Of a stretch of 64,000 nucleotides of DNA, positions 53,788 through 63,248 are shown one piece after another. The stretch comes from Vibrio bathopelagicus (GTDB lineage: Bacteria; Pseudomonadota; Gammaproteobacteria; Enterobacterales; Vibrionaceae). The notes under the pieces were generated by a model. That model was not told the origin of the DNA, did no database searches, and saw nothing but the letters and a program-made list of their open reading frames with translations. The DNA lies in assembly GCF_014879975.1 (NCBI RefSeq), contig NZ_CP062500.1, positions 2,790,001 through 2,854,000 of the forward strand, in the 5' to 3' direction. Positions within the stretch are counted from its first letter, which is position 1; every line of letters begins with the position of its first letter. The translations under genes were made by a program, and so were the position numbers.

Positions 53788-54549
53788 ATGAAAAACATAC
53801 TATTACTATCATTAACTACCCTCTTACTTAATATCGCGCCTCTTGCTGCCGCAACCGAAGCCTGTGGTGAACACCTAGTTAAAGGTTTGCCTTCAGAATC
53901 CTCTGATCAAATACTTTGTCGAACCGGTTATGCCATTGGCTACAACTATTCCATGAAGAATGCTGATTGGGTCGCCTATCATGTCACCGCAGAAAGCGTC
54001 AATGGACAGTTCAAACGAAGTAACCGCTTTAAAGCCGATTCAGAACTCCCCGAATATGCCCAATCAACACTAAGTGACTACTCCAAATCCGGTTATGACC
54101 GCGGCCACCTTGCTCCGTCTGCAGCAATGGACTTCAGCGAAATATCGATGCAAGAAAGCTTCTTGCTAAGCAATATGTCACCACAGCTTCCAGGGTTTAA
54201 CCGAGTTGGCTGGCGATTGCTAGAAGAGCATATACGTGACCTTGCCAATGAATATCAAGAGCTCTATGTGGTGACAGGCCCTATTTATGACGGGAATGAA
54301 ACCTTTATTGGCAATGGCGTTATGATTCCAAGTGCATTCTACAAAGTGATTCTCGACCCGTATTACAACGATGCGATTGCTTTTATTGTGCCTCATCGTG
54401 ACGTATCGAGCAGTGAACTCGCAAGCTTTGTCACAACCATTGATGAAGTAGAAACCCGCACCAACTTGGATTTTTTCGCAAACACTAGCGATGATGTAGA
54501 AAGTGATATGGAAGCAATGCTTTGGGAAATGTGGCCTACCTCAGAGTAA
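53788..54549 (+). CDS. Secreted DNA/RNA non-specific endonuclease (EndA/NUC1 type)
   Basis: 253 aa with a signal peptide (MKNILLLSLTTLLLNIAPLA, cleavage probably after AAA). The beta-beta-alpha-metal nuclease signature DRGHLAPSAAMDFS contains the catalytic His; the following LSNMSPQLPGFNRVGW supplies the metal-binding Asn. Likely acts in the periplasm or outside the cell on nucleic acids, for nutrient use or escape from DNA nets; the physiological role is inferred. AAGGAGA precedes the ATG. Confidence 0.92.
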   Translation: MKNILLLSLTTLLLNIAPLAAATEACGEHLVKGLPSESSDQILCRTGYAIGYNYSMKNADWVAYHVTAESVNGQFKRSNRFKADSELPEYAQSTLSDYSKSGYDRGHLAPSAAMDFSEISMQESFLLSNMSPQLPGFNRVGWRLLEEHIRDLANEYQELYVVTGPIYDGNETFIGNGVMIPSAFYKVILDPYYNDAIAFIVPHRDVSSSELASFVTTIDEVETRTNLDFFANTSDDVESDMEAMLWEMWPTSE

Positions 54550-54560
54550 ACCTCTTACAA

Positions 54561-54592
54561 TAAAAAAACGCTCCTTATTAGGAGCGTTTTTT
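54561..54592. terminator. Bidirectional terminator between the nuclease gene and rlmM
   Basis: AACGCTCCT, loop, AGGAGCGTT with A-run on the left and T-run on the right; serves both convergent genes. Confidence 0.9.
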
Positions 54593-54610
54593 ATGTTCAT
54601 TAACCGCGTA

Positions 54611-55702
54611 TTAGTACGGTGAGATATTCGAAAGCGACTGAATATGAACAGTGATCTCTTCACGATCATGATATAGGTGCTTCGCCTGCATTTTGAATTT
54701 CACTTTGTTATCGATAAGGAACTGTTTTAGGTTCTCGATATCTTGCAGTACTTCATCGTAGCGACCTTTCATTGGCAGCTTAAGGTTGAACAGAGCTTCT
54801 TTCGCCCAGCCTTTGATGATCCACTCACCCATTAAGTGAGCAACACGAGCTGGCTTCTCGACCATGTCACAAATAATCCAAGTCACGTTCTTACGGTCAG
54901 GTTCGAACTTAAAGCCATCCACCATGTGGTGCTTAATTTGACCCGTTTCCATTAGGCTATCCGCCATCATGCCGTTATCGACACAGTGAACAAACATAGA
55001 ACGCTTAACCAATTGGTAAGTCCAACCACCAGGACACGCACCTAAATCTACGCCCCACATACCCGGAGCCAGACGCTCGTCCCACTCATCACGAGGGATG
55101 AATACGTGGAATGCTTCTTCTAGCTTCAATGTAGAACGGCTTGGCGCATCTGATGGGAATTTCAAACGAGGAATGCCCATGAAGAACTGTGAGTTGTTGG
55201 TTGGGTAAGAGTAACCAACAAAGCAGTGGCCCGGTGCGATAAAACATAAATGAAGCACTGGCTTCTTAGCGTTATCTTTCGCAGTCATCAGGCCTTTACC
55301 ACGCATGGCTTGACGCATCGGCACAGTAAACTTACGGCAGAACTTCAAAAGCTCTTTCGCTTCATTGGTATCTGGCGTTTCAATACGGATATCACCACAA
55401 CGTGGGAAACCTTCTTTCTCAGAAAGCGCCTCAAGAATTGGAGAGATACGGTCTTCTGTTGGTAGATCTTTGATTTCAACAGCAACCGCTAACATTTGAC
55501 GAGCAAAGATCAGTGATTGGAAATCAACTTCTTTGATCAGCTTATCGGCTTCGCCAGCTTGATAACATTCAAACAATACAAAGCCTGTATTGCTCTTTAA
55601 GCGAGGAAAACCAAACACTTCCAGTTGTGTTGCCTTGTCTTGAATTTCGCCAGCACATTCTTTTTCAAAACCAGAGCGACAATAAAGTAGTACGTGTTTC
55701 AC
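54611..55702 (-). CDS. rlmM: 23S rRNA (cytidine(2498)-2'-O)-methyltransferase
   Basis: SAM-dependent methyltransferase of 23S rRNA. 363 aa when started at the GTG at 55702 ([20 protein letters not shown]), which has AGAGGTAA 5 nt upstream and overlaps the ygdD stop as GTGA. The N-terminal THUMP-like region is followed by the Rossmann domain with [16 protein letters not shown] (SAM-binding motif) and [16 protein letters not shown]. The frame is open 32 codons further upstream but that part belongs to ygdD in another frame. Confidence 0.95.
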   Translation of the reverse strand: MKHVLLYCRSGFEKECAGEIQDKATQLEVFGFPRLKSNTGFVLFECYQAGEADKLIKEVDFQSLIFARQMLAVAVEIKDLPTEDRISPILEALSEKEGFPRCGDIRIETPDTNEAKELLKFCRKFTVPMRQAMRGKGLMTAKDNAKKPVLHLCFIAPGHCFVGYSYPTNNSQFFMGIPRLKFPSDAPSRSTLKLEEAFHVFIPRDEWDERLAPGMWGVDLGACPGGWTYQLVKRSMFVHCVDNGMMADSLMETGQIKHHMVDGFKFEPDRKNVTWIICDMVEKPARVAHLMGEWIIKGWAKEALFNLKLPMKGRYDEVLQDIENLKQFLIDNKVKFKMQAKHLYHDREEITVHIQSLSNISPY

Positions 55703-56097
55703 TGAGTTACCTCTTTTATATTCAAAGCAGCGAAGGAGAAGACTCCCCAACCAATGATAAATAGTAGACCACCAAACGGTGTTATAGGGCCAAACCATTT
55801 TATTCCTGTCAGTGCTAAGCCATAAAGGCTACCACTAAAACAAAGGATGCCGATGATAAAGCAAATTGCCGCAATGAAAAAATATTTTTGTGATTTAGCG
55901 CCAAGTTTCATCTGTAGCAGAGCACCACACGCCAATATCGCGAGCGTATGGATAAATTGGTATTGAACACCGGTCTCAAACACACCCAAAAGATACTCAG
56001 GCAAGATAGCTTTCAAACCGTGCGCGGCAAATGCCCCGAGCATTACGGCAATCGCACCAGAAATACCCGCGACAGTGAGTAAATACTTACTTCTCAT
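55699..56097 (-). CDS. ygdD: DUF423 family membrane protein
   Basis: 132-aa inner-membrane protein with four hydrophobic segments; [19 protein letters not shown] near the start and [20 protein letters not shown] near the end are typical of DUF423. Overlaps rlmM by 4 nt and the hydrolase gene by 11 nt, indicating an operon. Function unknown. Confidence 0.93.
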   Translation of the reverse strand: MRSKYLLTVAGISGAIAVMLGAFAAHGLKAILPEYLLGVFETGVQYQFIHTLAILACGALLQMKLGAKSQKYFFIAAICFIIGILCFSGSLYGLALTGIKWFGPITPFGGLLFIIGWGVFSFAALNIKEVTQ

Positions 56098-56710
56098 TGA
56101 GCACCTCTTTGATAAACGCAGATAGCTTCTCGACTATTAAGGCTATGTTCTGTTGCTCGGTGTAACCAGAGCTCTTGCGTGGCTTAAAGCTATGATCGCC
56201 ATCGGGAATAAACTCAACACGAATAGAATCCGACAAATCGAAATCAACAAACTCTTCACGTTTACCAAAGGTATCGCGTTCGCCTTGTAGAATAAGACAC
56301 GGCTTCGCTAACTCAGCGAGATGTTCACCTTTGTATTTCTCTGGTTTACCCGGAGGATGAAAGGGAAAACCCAAACACGCCATCGCAGCCACCTTATCCA
56401 GTTCAGACAAGTGACTCGCCATGCGCCCTCCCATCGACTTACCGCCAATCACAAGCTTGTCGGCATCAACCTGTTCGATAATCTCTTGGTAAGCTTCAAG
56501 CAGCTTAGGGGCTCTGTCAGGTGGACGACGCTTACCATCTTCAGCTCGCTTGATCATATAAGGGAAATTGAAACGAATAACTCGTATTCCTTTAAACGCC
56601 AACCCTTTGGCTACCGACTGCATGAACTCATGATTCATGCCGGCACCTGCGCCGTGCGCGAAGACAAAGGTTACTGGGTTGTCTTCACCATCAATAATTA
56701 GGTTACTCAT
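56087..56710 (-). CDS. Alpha/beta hydrolase (KANL3/TEX30-like)
   Basis: 207 aa. Oxyanion region FVFAHGAGAGMNHEFM, nucleophile elbow IGGKSMGGRMA (Ser in GKSMGG), and the catalytic Asp and His in GERDTFG and DGDHSFKPRK. This small hydrolase family has no firmly known substrate. It is inserted between gcvA and ygdD, which are adjacent in E. coli, and overlaps both neighbours. Confidence 0.88.
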   Translation of the reverse strand: MSNLIIDGEDNPVTFVFAHGAGAGMNHEFMQSVAKGLAFKGIRVIRFNFPYMIKRAEDGKRRPPDRAPKLLEAYQEIIEQVDADKLVIGGKSMGGRMASHLSELDKVAAMACLGFPFHPPGKPEKYKGEHLAELAKPCLILQGERDTFGKREEFVDFDLSDSIRVEFIPDGDHSFKPRKSSGYTEQQNIALIVEKLSAFIKEVLNEK

Positions 56711-57611
56711 CGAGTAAGTCCTCTTGTTCGCTTTGTGCTTTCGCTAGCATCCAATCACGGAAGGTCGCAATACGCCCCATGTCAGCTTGCTTCTCATGAC
56801 ACACCACATAGAAGGCATTCTTACTAACTAACACTTCATCAAATGGAGCCAACAAGCGACCGGCCTCGATTTCAGGCTGAGCCAAAACATTGTTCCCCAG
56901 AGCAATACCTTGCCCATGGGCAGCAGCTTGCAACACCATGGTCGAGTGGCTAAAGATAGGGCCGTGGTTAACGTTAACGCCATCGATACCATTTTGCTTA
57001 GCAAACTGTTTCCAATCTTTTCGAGAGGTATCGTGCAATAGCGTATGACATGCTAAATCACTTAGAGATTCTAATGGTTTCGTTCCGAGCAGCACCGACG
57101 GTGAGCAAAGTGGAATTAAGTATTCTTGGTAAAGCTTATCGGCTCTAAGCCCCGACCAATTGCCTCGCCCATAGTAAATCGCCACGTCTACGTCATCAGT
57201 CAATGAACCTTCATCCATATCCACGGCTTTGATTCGCACATCGATATCCGGCTCTTGTTGATTAAAGTCAGCCAATCTTGGTACTAACCATTGAATAGCA
57301 AAACTTGGCGGTAAGCTGATGGTCAATGCGCCCTTCTCGCTCCGCTCAAGCACTTTGTCAGTCGCCTCAGCCAAAGAAGTGAAGATATCTTTAATATCTA
57401 AGAAATAGCTTTGTCCCTCTTCAGTCAACAGCAAAGAGCGGTTTCTTCGGCGAAAAAGCTTTAATGACAAGAATTCTTCAAGTGCTTTGATCTGGTGGCT
57501 AACCGCAGCTTGAGTCACAAATAACTCTTCTGCGGCACGCGTAAAACTCAAGTGTCGAGCCGCGGCTTCAAACACTCTTAAGGAGTTTAATGGGGGTAAT
57601 CGACGAGACAT
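56703..57611 (-). CDS. gcvA: Glycine cleavage system transcriptional regulator, LysR family
   Basis: 302 aa. N-terminal LysR helix-turn-helix (LSFTRAAEELFVTQAAVSHQ) and the effector-binding domain. The sequence RRLPPLNSLRVFEAAARHLS is characteristic of GcvA. In E. coli GcvA controls gcvTHP and activates the divergent small RNA gcvB; here too a GcvB-like RNA lies just upstream in the opposite direction. First gene of the gcvA-hydrolase-ygdD-rlmM operon. Confidence 0.95.
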   Translation of the reverse strand: MSRRLPPLNSLRVFEAAARHLSFTRAAEELFVTQAAVSHQIKALEEFLSLKLFRRRNRSLLLTEEGQSYFLDIKDIFTSLAEATDKVLERSEKGALTISLPPSFAIQWLVPRLADFNQQEPDIDVRIKAVDMDEGSLTDDVDVAIYYGRGNWSGLRADKLYQEYLIPLCSPSVLLGTKPLESLSDLACHTLLHDTSRKDWKQFAKQNGIDGVNVNHGPIFSHSTMVLQAAAHGQGIALGNNVLAQPEIEAGRLLAPFDEVLVSKNAFYVVCHEKQADMGRIATFRDWMLAKAQSEQEDLLDE

Positions 57612-57667
57612 AATTACTCTCTAAATAGGCATTAGTTTTTTTTATCTGAAACATTATAATTTGTCCA

Positions 57668-57696
57668 TTGCCTAGCGGCCAGAGAAATTCTATATT
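57668..57696 (+). promoter_or_regulatory. gcvB promoter
   Basis: TTGCCT (57668-57673), 17-bp spacer, TATATT (57691-57696); predicts a start near 57703. Confidence 0.65.
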
Positions 57697-57702
57697 TCAT
57701 CC

Positions 57703-57912
57703 CGCAGCAGCTAGCCTGAACGGCTTGATTCTCTCTAGAATCAATTGGTTTAGCTCCTGCGATGTTGTGTTTGCAAAATCGTACTTTTCGAGTTGGGTAG
57801 AGTTCTACCAAATGTTTTGTTGCAGTTCTTTACTGGAACGAGGCATATACTTCCTGTATTTATTTTGACCTGTCTGTCAATTGGTTTACACCGCCTTTAA
57901 GGCGGTGTTTTT
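57703..57912 (+). ncRNA. gcvB: GcvB small regulatory RNA
   Basis: About 210-nt Hfq-dependent RNA repressing amino-acid and peptide transporter mRNAs. Evidence: divergent from gcvA as in E. coli; the GU-rich seed GATGTTGTGTTTGCA (R1 region of GcvB); the conserved ACTTCCTGTA and the ACCTGTCTGTC segments shortly before the terminator, both shared with enterobacterial GcvB as remembered; and a strong terminator. The 5' end is placed from the promoter and is approximate. Confidence 0.9.
57888..57912 (+). terminator. Rho-independent terminator of gcvB
   Basis: ACACCGCC, loop TTTAA, GGCGGTGT followed by TTTT. Confidence 0.92.
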
Positions 57913-58210
57913 ATGTCCAAAGCTAAATAACAACAAGTTTATCAATAGCTGTACTAATTAATCTTTATTATTTTTCATCGCTAATCACAGAATCAGACAC
58001 CCACTCAAATAATCAACTGAACACACACAAATAGATCCATTGAGTTGCACTAAAAAGTAACAGAATACTTCAAGATACCCACACTTCTTCAGTCACATAT
58101 AAACCCGTTTAGAACCCACTATTTCTATAAATAAGAACATCAATACTGAGCATCACGATAGCACGCCCGAACTCACGCCTCTGTCTGACTACTGTAAATC
58201 ATTCAGATAA
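57913..58210. other. Intergenic region between gcvB and the thiI terminator
   Basis: About 300 bp of AT-rich sequence. No ORF, clear promoter or repeat was found. Confidence 0.4.
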
Positions 58211-58249
58211 AAAATAAAAAAGCCGCTTACTTTTCAGTAAGCGGCTTTG
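58211..58249 (-). terminator. Rho-independent terminator of thiI
   Basis: AGCCGCTTAC, loop, GTAAGCGGCT; the minus-strand transcript then runs into a T-rich tail. Confidence 0.9.
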
Positions 58250-58278
58250 CAAATGATTAACGGTTGGTCAACACACCA

Positions 58279-59727
58279 CTATGGGCGGTAAACCTTAACG
58301 TTGTGGAAGCCTTGCTCTTGCAAATAAAGCGCTTGCAGACGACTCATGACACCACGGTCACAGTACAACAAGTACTCTTTCGCTTGGTCTAGGTCGCCAA
58401 ACTGAGTTGAAAGCTTGAAGAACGGGATGTGTTTGATTTCAACACCATCGATCTCTAGTGGGCTTTCGTCTTCTTCGTCCGGGCTACGGATATCTAGAAC
58501 GACAGCGTGCTCAGAAACTGCTTGAACTTGCTCCACTTCTGGTGCCTGTTCTTGGCTCTCTTTCTCGATATCACGGATATCCATAATACGAGCGTTCTCG
58601 ATCACTTGATCCAGCACTTCGAAGTTAAACTTAGCTTCTTCCGCTTCTAGTTTGCCTTTCTTCGCTTTCACTGTTGGCTTCTTAGAGATAACACCACAGT
58701 ACTCAGGCATTACTTTAGCGAAGTCTTCAGTACCAATCTTACGAGACAGGTCGATGATGTCTTCTTTGTCCCAGTTGATAAGTGGACGAAGGATCAAAGT
58801 GTCCGTCACGTTGTCGATATGGCGCAGGTTAGTTAGCGTTTGGCTAGAAACCTGACCAAGTGCTTCACCCGTTACTAGTGCTTCAATACCGAAACGCTCA
58901 GCAACCATACCACCAGCACGCATGAACATACGCTTCAGAACAACGCCCATTTGGCCGTCTTCAACGTTCTCAAGGATCTCTGCGACTACAGGTTCAAAAT
59001 CGATAGAGATGAACTTCACCTTTGCAGATGAGCCGTATTTATTCCATAGGTAGTGAGAAACTTGCTTAACGCCAATCTCGTGAGCAGGACCACCAAGATT
59101 GAAGAAACAGTAATGAACCTTAGAACCACGTTTGATGTGCAGGTAGCTCGAAACGCCAGAATCAAAGCCGCCAGAGATCAAGCTAAGTAGGTCTTCTTGA
59201 GTACCTAGAGGGAAACCGCCGAGGCCTTTATGACGTTCAATCACTTGGTTTAGCTTGTCGTTCTCGACTTCAACTTTAACGGTAATATCTGGGTTTTTCA
59301 GTTTTACTTTTGCTGAGTCAACCGCTTGGTTTAGACCACCACCTACGTAGCGTTCTAGCTCGATAGAGGTAAAGTCATGTTTACCACGGCGTTTAGCTCG
59401 CACAGAGAAAGTCTTACCTTCAATAAGACCACGGCTGCGCTCAAGAACTTGCTCGTAAATATCGTGCAAGTCTTTAAATTCTGATTGCTGAACCTCAAGA
59501 GAGTGATGGATACCCGGAGTTTGCGTCAATACTTCGAGTGTTTCTTTAAAGTATTTGTCGCTCTCAGACGTCACTTCGATGTGGTCGCGACGATTGAAGA
59601 CAGCTACAGACTCAGTACGACGCTGAAGAATAGTACGAATATTACGTTCTAGAATCTTTGTGAAGCGCTTACGCACCGATTCACTTTTTACAAAAATTTC
59701 CGGGTGGGGCTTAACAATAAATTTCAT
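58279..59727 (-). CDS. thiI: tRNA uracil 4-sulfurtransferase ThiI (with rhodanese domain)
   Basis: Makes 4-thiouridine at tRNA position 8 and takes part in thiazole synthesis for thiamine. 482 aa, the long form: ferredoxin-like and THUMP domains (1-170), PP-loop [13 protein letters not shown] near residue 190, and a C-terminal rhodanese domain whose active Cys is in [14 protein letters not shown]. All catalytic segments look intact. Single gene with its own terminator. Confidence 0.97.
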   Translation of the reverse strand: MKFIVKPHPEIFVKSESVRKRFTKILERNIRTILQRRTESVAVFNRRDHIEVTSESDKYFKETLEVLTQTPGIHHSLEVQQSEFKDLHDIYEQVLERSRGLIEGKTFSVRAKRRGKHDFTSIELERYVGGGLNQAVDSAKVKLKNPDITVKVEVENDKLNQVIERHKGLGGFPLGTQEDLLSLISGGFDSGVSSYLHIKRGSKVHYCFFNLGGPAHEIGVKQVSHYLWNKYGSSAKVKFISIDFEPVVAEILENVEDGQMGVVLKRMFMRAGGMVAERFGIEALVTGEALGQVSSQTLTNLRHIDNVTDTLILRPLINWDKEDIIDLSRKIGTEDFAKVMPEYCGVISKKPTVKAKKGKLEAEEAKFNFEVLDQVIENARIMDIRDIEKESQEQAPEVEQVQAVSEHAVVLDIRSPDEEDESPLEIDGVEIKHIPFFKLSTQFGDLDQAKEYLLYCDRGVMSRLQALYLQEQGFHNVKVYRP

Positions 59728-60054
59728 AGTACTTTCACGCCAATAAGGTTCACAATTTTAATAGGTTCATCACCACGTAAAAGGTCATTTCACATAGTTA
59801 TTGAAGCAATAATAGATCAATATTAAATCTAAGGGCGCGAATTATACATGAGAAAGTCAAACAAGGAAAAGAGTGCGTGCTTTGGTGCCATCAATAAACT
59901 CACCTTGGTGGCAAACTACCGTCTCGATTTCATCCAAGCTCTTCTCTTCCATATCCTCTATTGTCTGCTTGGTACAAACACTTTTGTGTATCACACAAAG
60001 AAAAAGCCCAATCTACGACAGATTGGGCTTTGAAATGCATATTCTTGGTAAAGA
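59728..60054. other. Intergenic region between thiI and pomB
   Basis: 327 bp holding the thiI promoter and the pomB terminator (60001-60031). Short plus-strand frames here (59848-60088) lack ribosome binding sites and are not called. Confidence 0.45.
60001..60031 (-). terminator. Rho-independent terminator of pomAB
   Basis: AAAGCCCAATCT and AGATTGGGCTTT form a perfect stem; on the minus strand a TTTTTC tail follows. Confidence 0.88.
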
Positions 60055-61008
60055 CTATTCAGCGATTGCTGGGACTTCTTCGCTATAGAGCGGCTCACCC
60101 TGCATGATACTGATCTCTACGCGGCGATTGAGGCTACGTTGCCATTCCGTATCGTTGGACTCGACAGGCTCTGTATCGGCCATACCACGCACTCTCAAAC
60201 GTTGATGAGAGAAACCACGAACCTTTTCCATTTCTTGAGCAACAGACACCGCACGTTGCGATGATAAGTCCCAATTAGAACGGTAAAGCTCAGAATCGAG
60301 TCGCTGGTTATCGGTGTGTCCTGAGATTCGAACAATGCCGGGCACATCTTTAACAAGCTCAGCAACCTGTCTCACCAATGGTCGGAACTTAGGTTGAAGG
60401 AAAGCAGAACCCGATGGGAATGCGCCCTTCTCGCGAATTCTAATCACAATCTGCTGGCCAAGATTTTCAACTTCAATCGCACCTTGGTCGATCTCTCGCT
60501 CAAGTGCTTTCTTGATGCTTTCCATCAAGGTTTCCATCTCTTGCGATTGAGCCTCAGCTTGCTGTTGTTGCTGGTCTGACTCAGAGTTTTGATTGTCGTG
60601 AGTCGACACCTCTGGAGACTTGCCTCCGGTCATCTTGCCTTGGTCGCGCATCGTGCCGCCAGCACGCTCAGATTCACCTTCATGAAACTCTAGCGTTTGC
60701 TGAGTAATATCAATGGTCTGCTGCATGATCACATCAATCGGTGTCGGCTCAGGGCGACCTGGACGAAACTCCTGCGCAATGATGCTGGTCCCTTTCGGAA
60801 TATCTTTAACTTCCAAACGGTTCTGTACACCGAATGCAAACTTCATCGAGCCAGCAATCTGCTTGAACTTCAATACGTCCATCTCAGAAAATGAGAGCAA
60901 CAGTACGAAGAAACACATCAGCAATGACATCAAGTCAGCAAATGTTCCCATCCATTGAGGTAAACCGGGAGGAGGACATTTACATGGATTTTCTTCATCC
61001 ATCTTCAT
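60055..61008 (-). CDS. pomB: Sodium-driven polar flagellar stator protein PomB
   Basis: Inner-membrane stator subunit (MotB family) that with PomA conducts Na+ and drives the polar flagellum. 317 aa. One membrane segment (FADLMSLLMCFFVLLLSFSE) contains the ion-binding Asp in GTFADLMS; the CKCPPPGLPQWMGTF lead and FRPGRPEPTPIDVIMQQT plug/linker region are typical of PomB; the C-terminal OmpA-like peptidoglycan-binding domain includes RISGHTDNQRLDSELY. A Gln-rich stretch (SDQQQQQAEAQ) lies in the linker. AAGGGGG precedes the first ATG; a second ATG two codons later is also possible. Confidence 0.96.
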   Translation of the reverse strand: MKMDEENPCKCPPPGLPQWMGTFADLMSLLMCFFVLLLSFSEMDVLKFKQIAGSMKFAFGVQNRLEVKDIPKGTSIIAQEFRPGRPEPTPIDVIMQQTIDITQQTLEFHEGESERAGGTMRDQGKMTGGKSPEVSTHDNQNSESDQQQQQAEAQSQEMETLMESIKKALEREIDQGAIEVENLGQQIVIRIREKGAFPSGSAFLQPKFRPLVRQVAELVKDVPGIVRISGHTDNQRLDSELYRSNWDLSSQRAVSVAQEMEKVRGFSHQRLRVRGMADTEPVESNDTEWQRSLNRRVEISIMQGEPLYSEEVPAIAE

Positions 61009-61017
61009 TCTTCCCCC

Positions 61018-61782
61018 TTAATCAGTTTCACCATCAAGACTACGCTTACCTTCGTTCAGGTAACTCTTCAGGTAACCGTCAATCACTCGTGGGTTTTGGC
61101 CATCTTGAATGGCTAGCACACCGTCCATTACCAAGCGACGGTTGAGCGTCTCTTGATCACGACGTAGTGCAAGCTTGTCTGCGATTGGGAAGAACACCAT
61201 GTTCGAAAGAATCGCACCATACAGAGTAGTTAAAAGTGCAACCGCCATCGCAGGACCGATCGCTTTAGGATCATCCATGTTTGAAAGCATCGCAACAAGA
61301 CCAACCAAGGTACCGATCATACCCATCGCAGGGGCAACATCACCGAATGCAGAGAACACTTTCGCACCCTGCTCGTGACGCTCTGTAGTTAACGCGATGT
61401 CTTTTTGCAATGCCGCACGCACTACATCACCATCATGGCCATCGACTAATAGATCGATCCCCTTTTGCATGAAACTGTTACTGATTTCCATCTCTTCGAG
61501 TGCTAAGAAACCACCTTTACGTGCTGCATCAGCCATCTCTACAACTTTAGCGATAAGATCTTCAGGCTCGTCAGCTTTAAACATAAATGCTTTGCCAGCG
61601 ATTTTGGTTGCTCCAAAGAATTGTCCCATGGTGAACTTCATCAGAACAACAAACGTTGAACCACCAACCACGATCAAAATGGATGTGGTGTCATAGAACA
61701 TCCCGAGGCTTCCACCTAGGATCATTGCCATGATTACAAAGGCAAATCCACCAATCAAACCTATTAGGGTTGCTAAATCCAC
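61018..61782 (-). CDS. pomA: Sodium-driven polar flagellar stator protein PomA
   Basis: Inner-membrane MotA-family subunit, 254 aa, four hydrophobic segments. The sequences MDLATLIGLIGGFAFVIMAM and GDVAPAMGMIGTLVGLVAML are characteristic of Vibrio PomA; the cytoplasmic loop supplies the charged residues that contact the rotor. It precedes pomB by 9 bp in one operon, under a FliA-type promoter. Confidence 0.97.
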   Translation of the reverse strand: MDLATLIGLIGGFAFVIMAMILGGSLGMFYDTTSILIVVGGSTFVVLMKFTMGQFFGATKIAGKAFMFKADEPEDLIAKVVEMADAARKGGFLALEEMEISNSFMQKGIDLLVDGHDGDVVRAALQKDIALTTERHEQGAKVFSAFGDVAPAMGMIGTLVGLVAMLSNMDDPKAIGPAMAVALLTTLYGAILSNMVFFPIADKLALRRDQETLNRRLVMDGVLAIQDGQNPRVIDGYLKSYLNEGKRSLDGETD

Positions 61783-61830
61783 TGAGCACTCCTCATGCTT
61801 TTTTGTAGTTCTACGTCGACGATAATCTTC

Positions 61831-61857
61831 TTATCGGCCAGACTATAAGATCTTTTA
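61831..61857 (-). promoter_or_regulatory. Sigma-28 (FliA) promoter of pomAB
   Basis: On the minus strand TAAA (61857-61854), 15-bp spacer, GCCGATAA (61838-61831): a perfect match to the TAAA-N15-GCCGATAA consensus, about 50 bp upstream of the pomA start. Places the stator genes in the late flagellar class. Confidence 0.9.
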
Positions 61858-62079
61858 GTAAATTCTTGGCCTAAGTATCACACTTTTAGTTTTTTGATCA
61901 CAACTATTACCCGCTTTGCTCTTATCAACCAGTCATAAACTCGATAAAGGTAAGGTTATTAGATGAAAGTGGCTTGAAGCCTCTTAAAAACGAACTTTCT
62001 AGCAAAATTTATTGGTTACATTTGACCATATCAACGGCCTAAGGTAACGTTCGTTCATCTTTCCAAACGCAGATTTATT

Positions 62080-62322
62080 ATGGCTACTAAGAAACCTGAA
62101 AATATGAGCTTTGAAGCGGCTATCGAAGAGCTTGATGGCTTGGTTGATCAACTAGAAAATGGTGATCTAGCTTTAGATGATGCGCTGAAAAAATTCGAAC
62201 GAGGCATCTCCCTCGCTCGTGCTGGTCAAAGTAAACTAAACGACGCTGAACAGCGTGTTAGCATCCTACTGCAAAATGATGAAAATGCAGAACTTAGTGA
62301 CTTTAACCCACAACCTGAATAA
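62080..62322 (+). CDS. xseB: Exodeoxyribonuclease VII small subunit
   Basis: 80 aa. Family pattern MSFEAAIEELDGLVDQLENG, DLALDDALKKFERGI, LNDAEQRVSIL. Binds XseA to form exonuclease VII. First gene of the xseB-ispA-dxs operon, as in E. coli, divergent from pomAB. Confidence 0.97.
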   Translation: MATKKPENMSFEAAIEELDGLVDQLENGDLALDDALKKFERGISLARAGQSKLNDAEQRVSILLQNDENAELSDFNPQPE

Positions 62323-62342
62323 CGAATTGTATGAGACCCCCT

Positions 62343-63227
62343 ATGATCGAGACGTTATTGTCTTATCAAGCACGTAATAACGAGCAACTGAACCTTTGGC
62401 TTGACCGCCTGCCACACCAAAATCAGAACCTAATCAATGCGATGCGTTATGGGTTACTTTTAGGTGGTAAACGCGCACGTCCATTTCTTGTCTACATTAC
62501 AGGGGAAATGCTCGGTTGCACCGCTGAAGAACTCGACACTCCAGCTTCAGCAATCGAATGTATTCATGCCTATTCTCTGATTCACGACGATCTTCCAGCA
62601 ATGGATGACGACGAACTGCGTCGTGGCCATCAGACTTGTCACATCAAATACGATGAAGCAACGGCAATTTTAACTGGCGATGCACTACAAACTCTCGCGT
62701 TTACTATACTTGCGGAAGGCACATTAAGTGCTGACGGGGAAAGCAATCGCGTTCGAATGATTCAACGCCTAGCAGAAGCCTCTGGTGCACAAGGTATGTG
62801 TATTGGACAAGCGCTTGATATTGAAGCTGAAAACCGCTCTGTCACGCTAGAAGAATTAGAAGAAGTTCACCGTAATAAGACTGGCGCTCTAATGAAGAGT
62901 GCGATTCGTTTGGGTGCACTTGCTGCTGGTGAAAAAGCGTTGGAAGTAATGCCTCAATTAGACAAGTACGCCGATGCAATTGGGTTAGCCTTCCAAGTCC
63001 AAGATGATATTTTAGATATCACTAGCGACACCGAAACTTTGGGCAAACCACAGGGCTCTGACCAAGATTTGAACAAAAGCACCTACCCTTCTTTGTTAGG
63101 TTTAGAGGGCGCTCAAGAAAAAGCGCAAACTCTACTACAGGAAGCGCTTCAAGCTTTGGCTGCAATCCCATACAATACCCAGTTACTCGAAGAGTTCGCC
63201 CGATACGTCATCGAGCGCAAGAACTAA
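62343..63227 (+). CDS. ispA: (2E,6E)-farnesyl diphosphate synthase
   Basis: Condenses IPP with DMAPP and GPP to farnesyl diphosphate. 294 aa. First Asp-rich motif DDLPAMDDDELRRG and second DDILD are intact; GGKRARPFLVY and the AYSLIHDD lead are conserved. The start at MIETLLSYQ is preferred by family likeness; an in-frame ATG four codons upstream (62331) is equally possible since neither has a strong ribosome binding site, consistent with coupling to xseB 20 bp upstream. Confidence 0.95.
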   Translation: MIETLLSYQARNNEQLNLWLDRLPHQNQNLINAMRYGLLLGGKRARPFLVYITGEMLGCTAEELDTPASAIECIHAYSLIHDDLPAMDDDELRRGHQTCHIKYDEATAILTGDALQTLAFTILAEGTLSADGESNRVRMIQRLAEASGAQGMCIGQALDIEAENRSVTLEELEEVHRNKTGALMKSAIRLGALAAGEKALEVMPQLDKYADAIGLAFQVQDDILDITSDTETLGKPQGSDQDLNKSTYPSLLGLEGAQEKAQTLLQEALQALAAIPYNTQLLEEFARYVIERKN

Positions 63228-63248
63228 GACAATAAGCGCGCATTACCT

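Noticed and set aside
59848..60088. Short plus-strand frames between thiI and pomB
   Set aside because: They overlap the pomB terminator and lack start signals.
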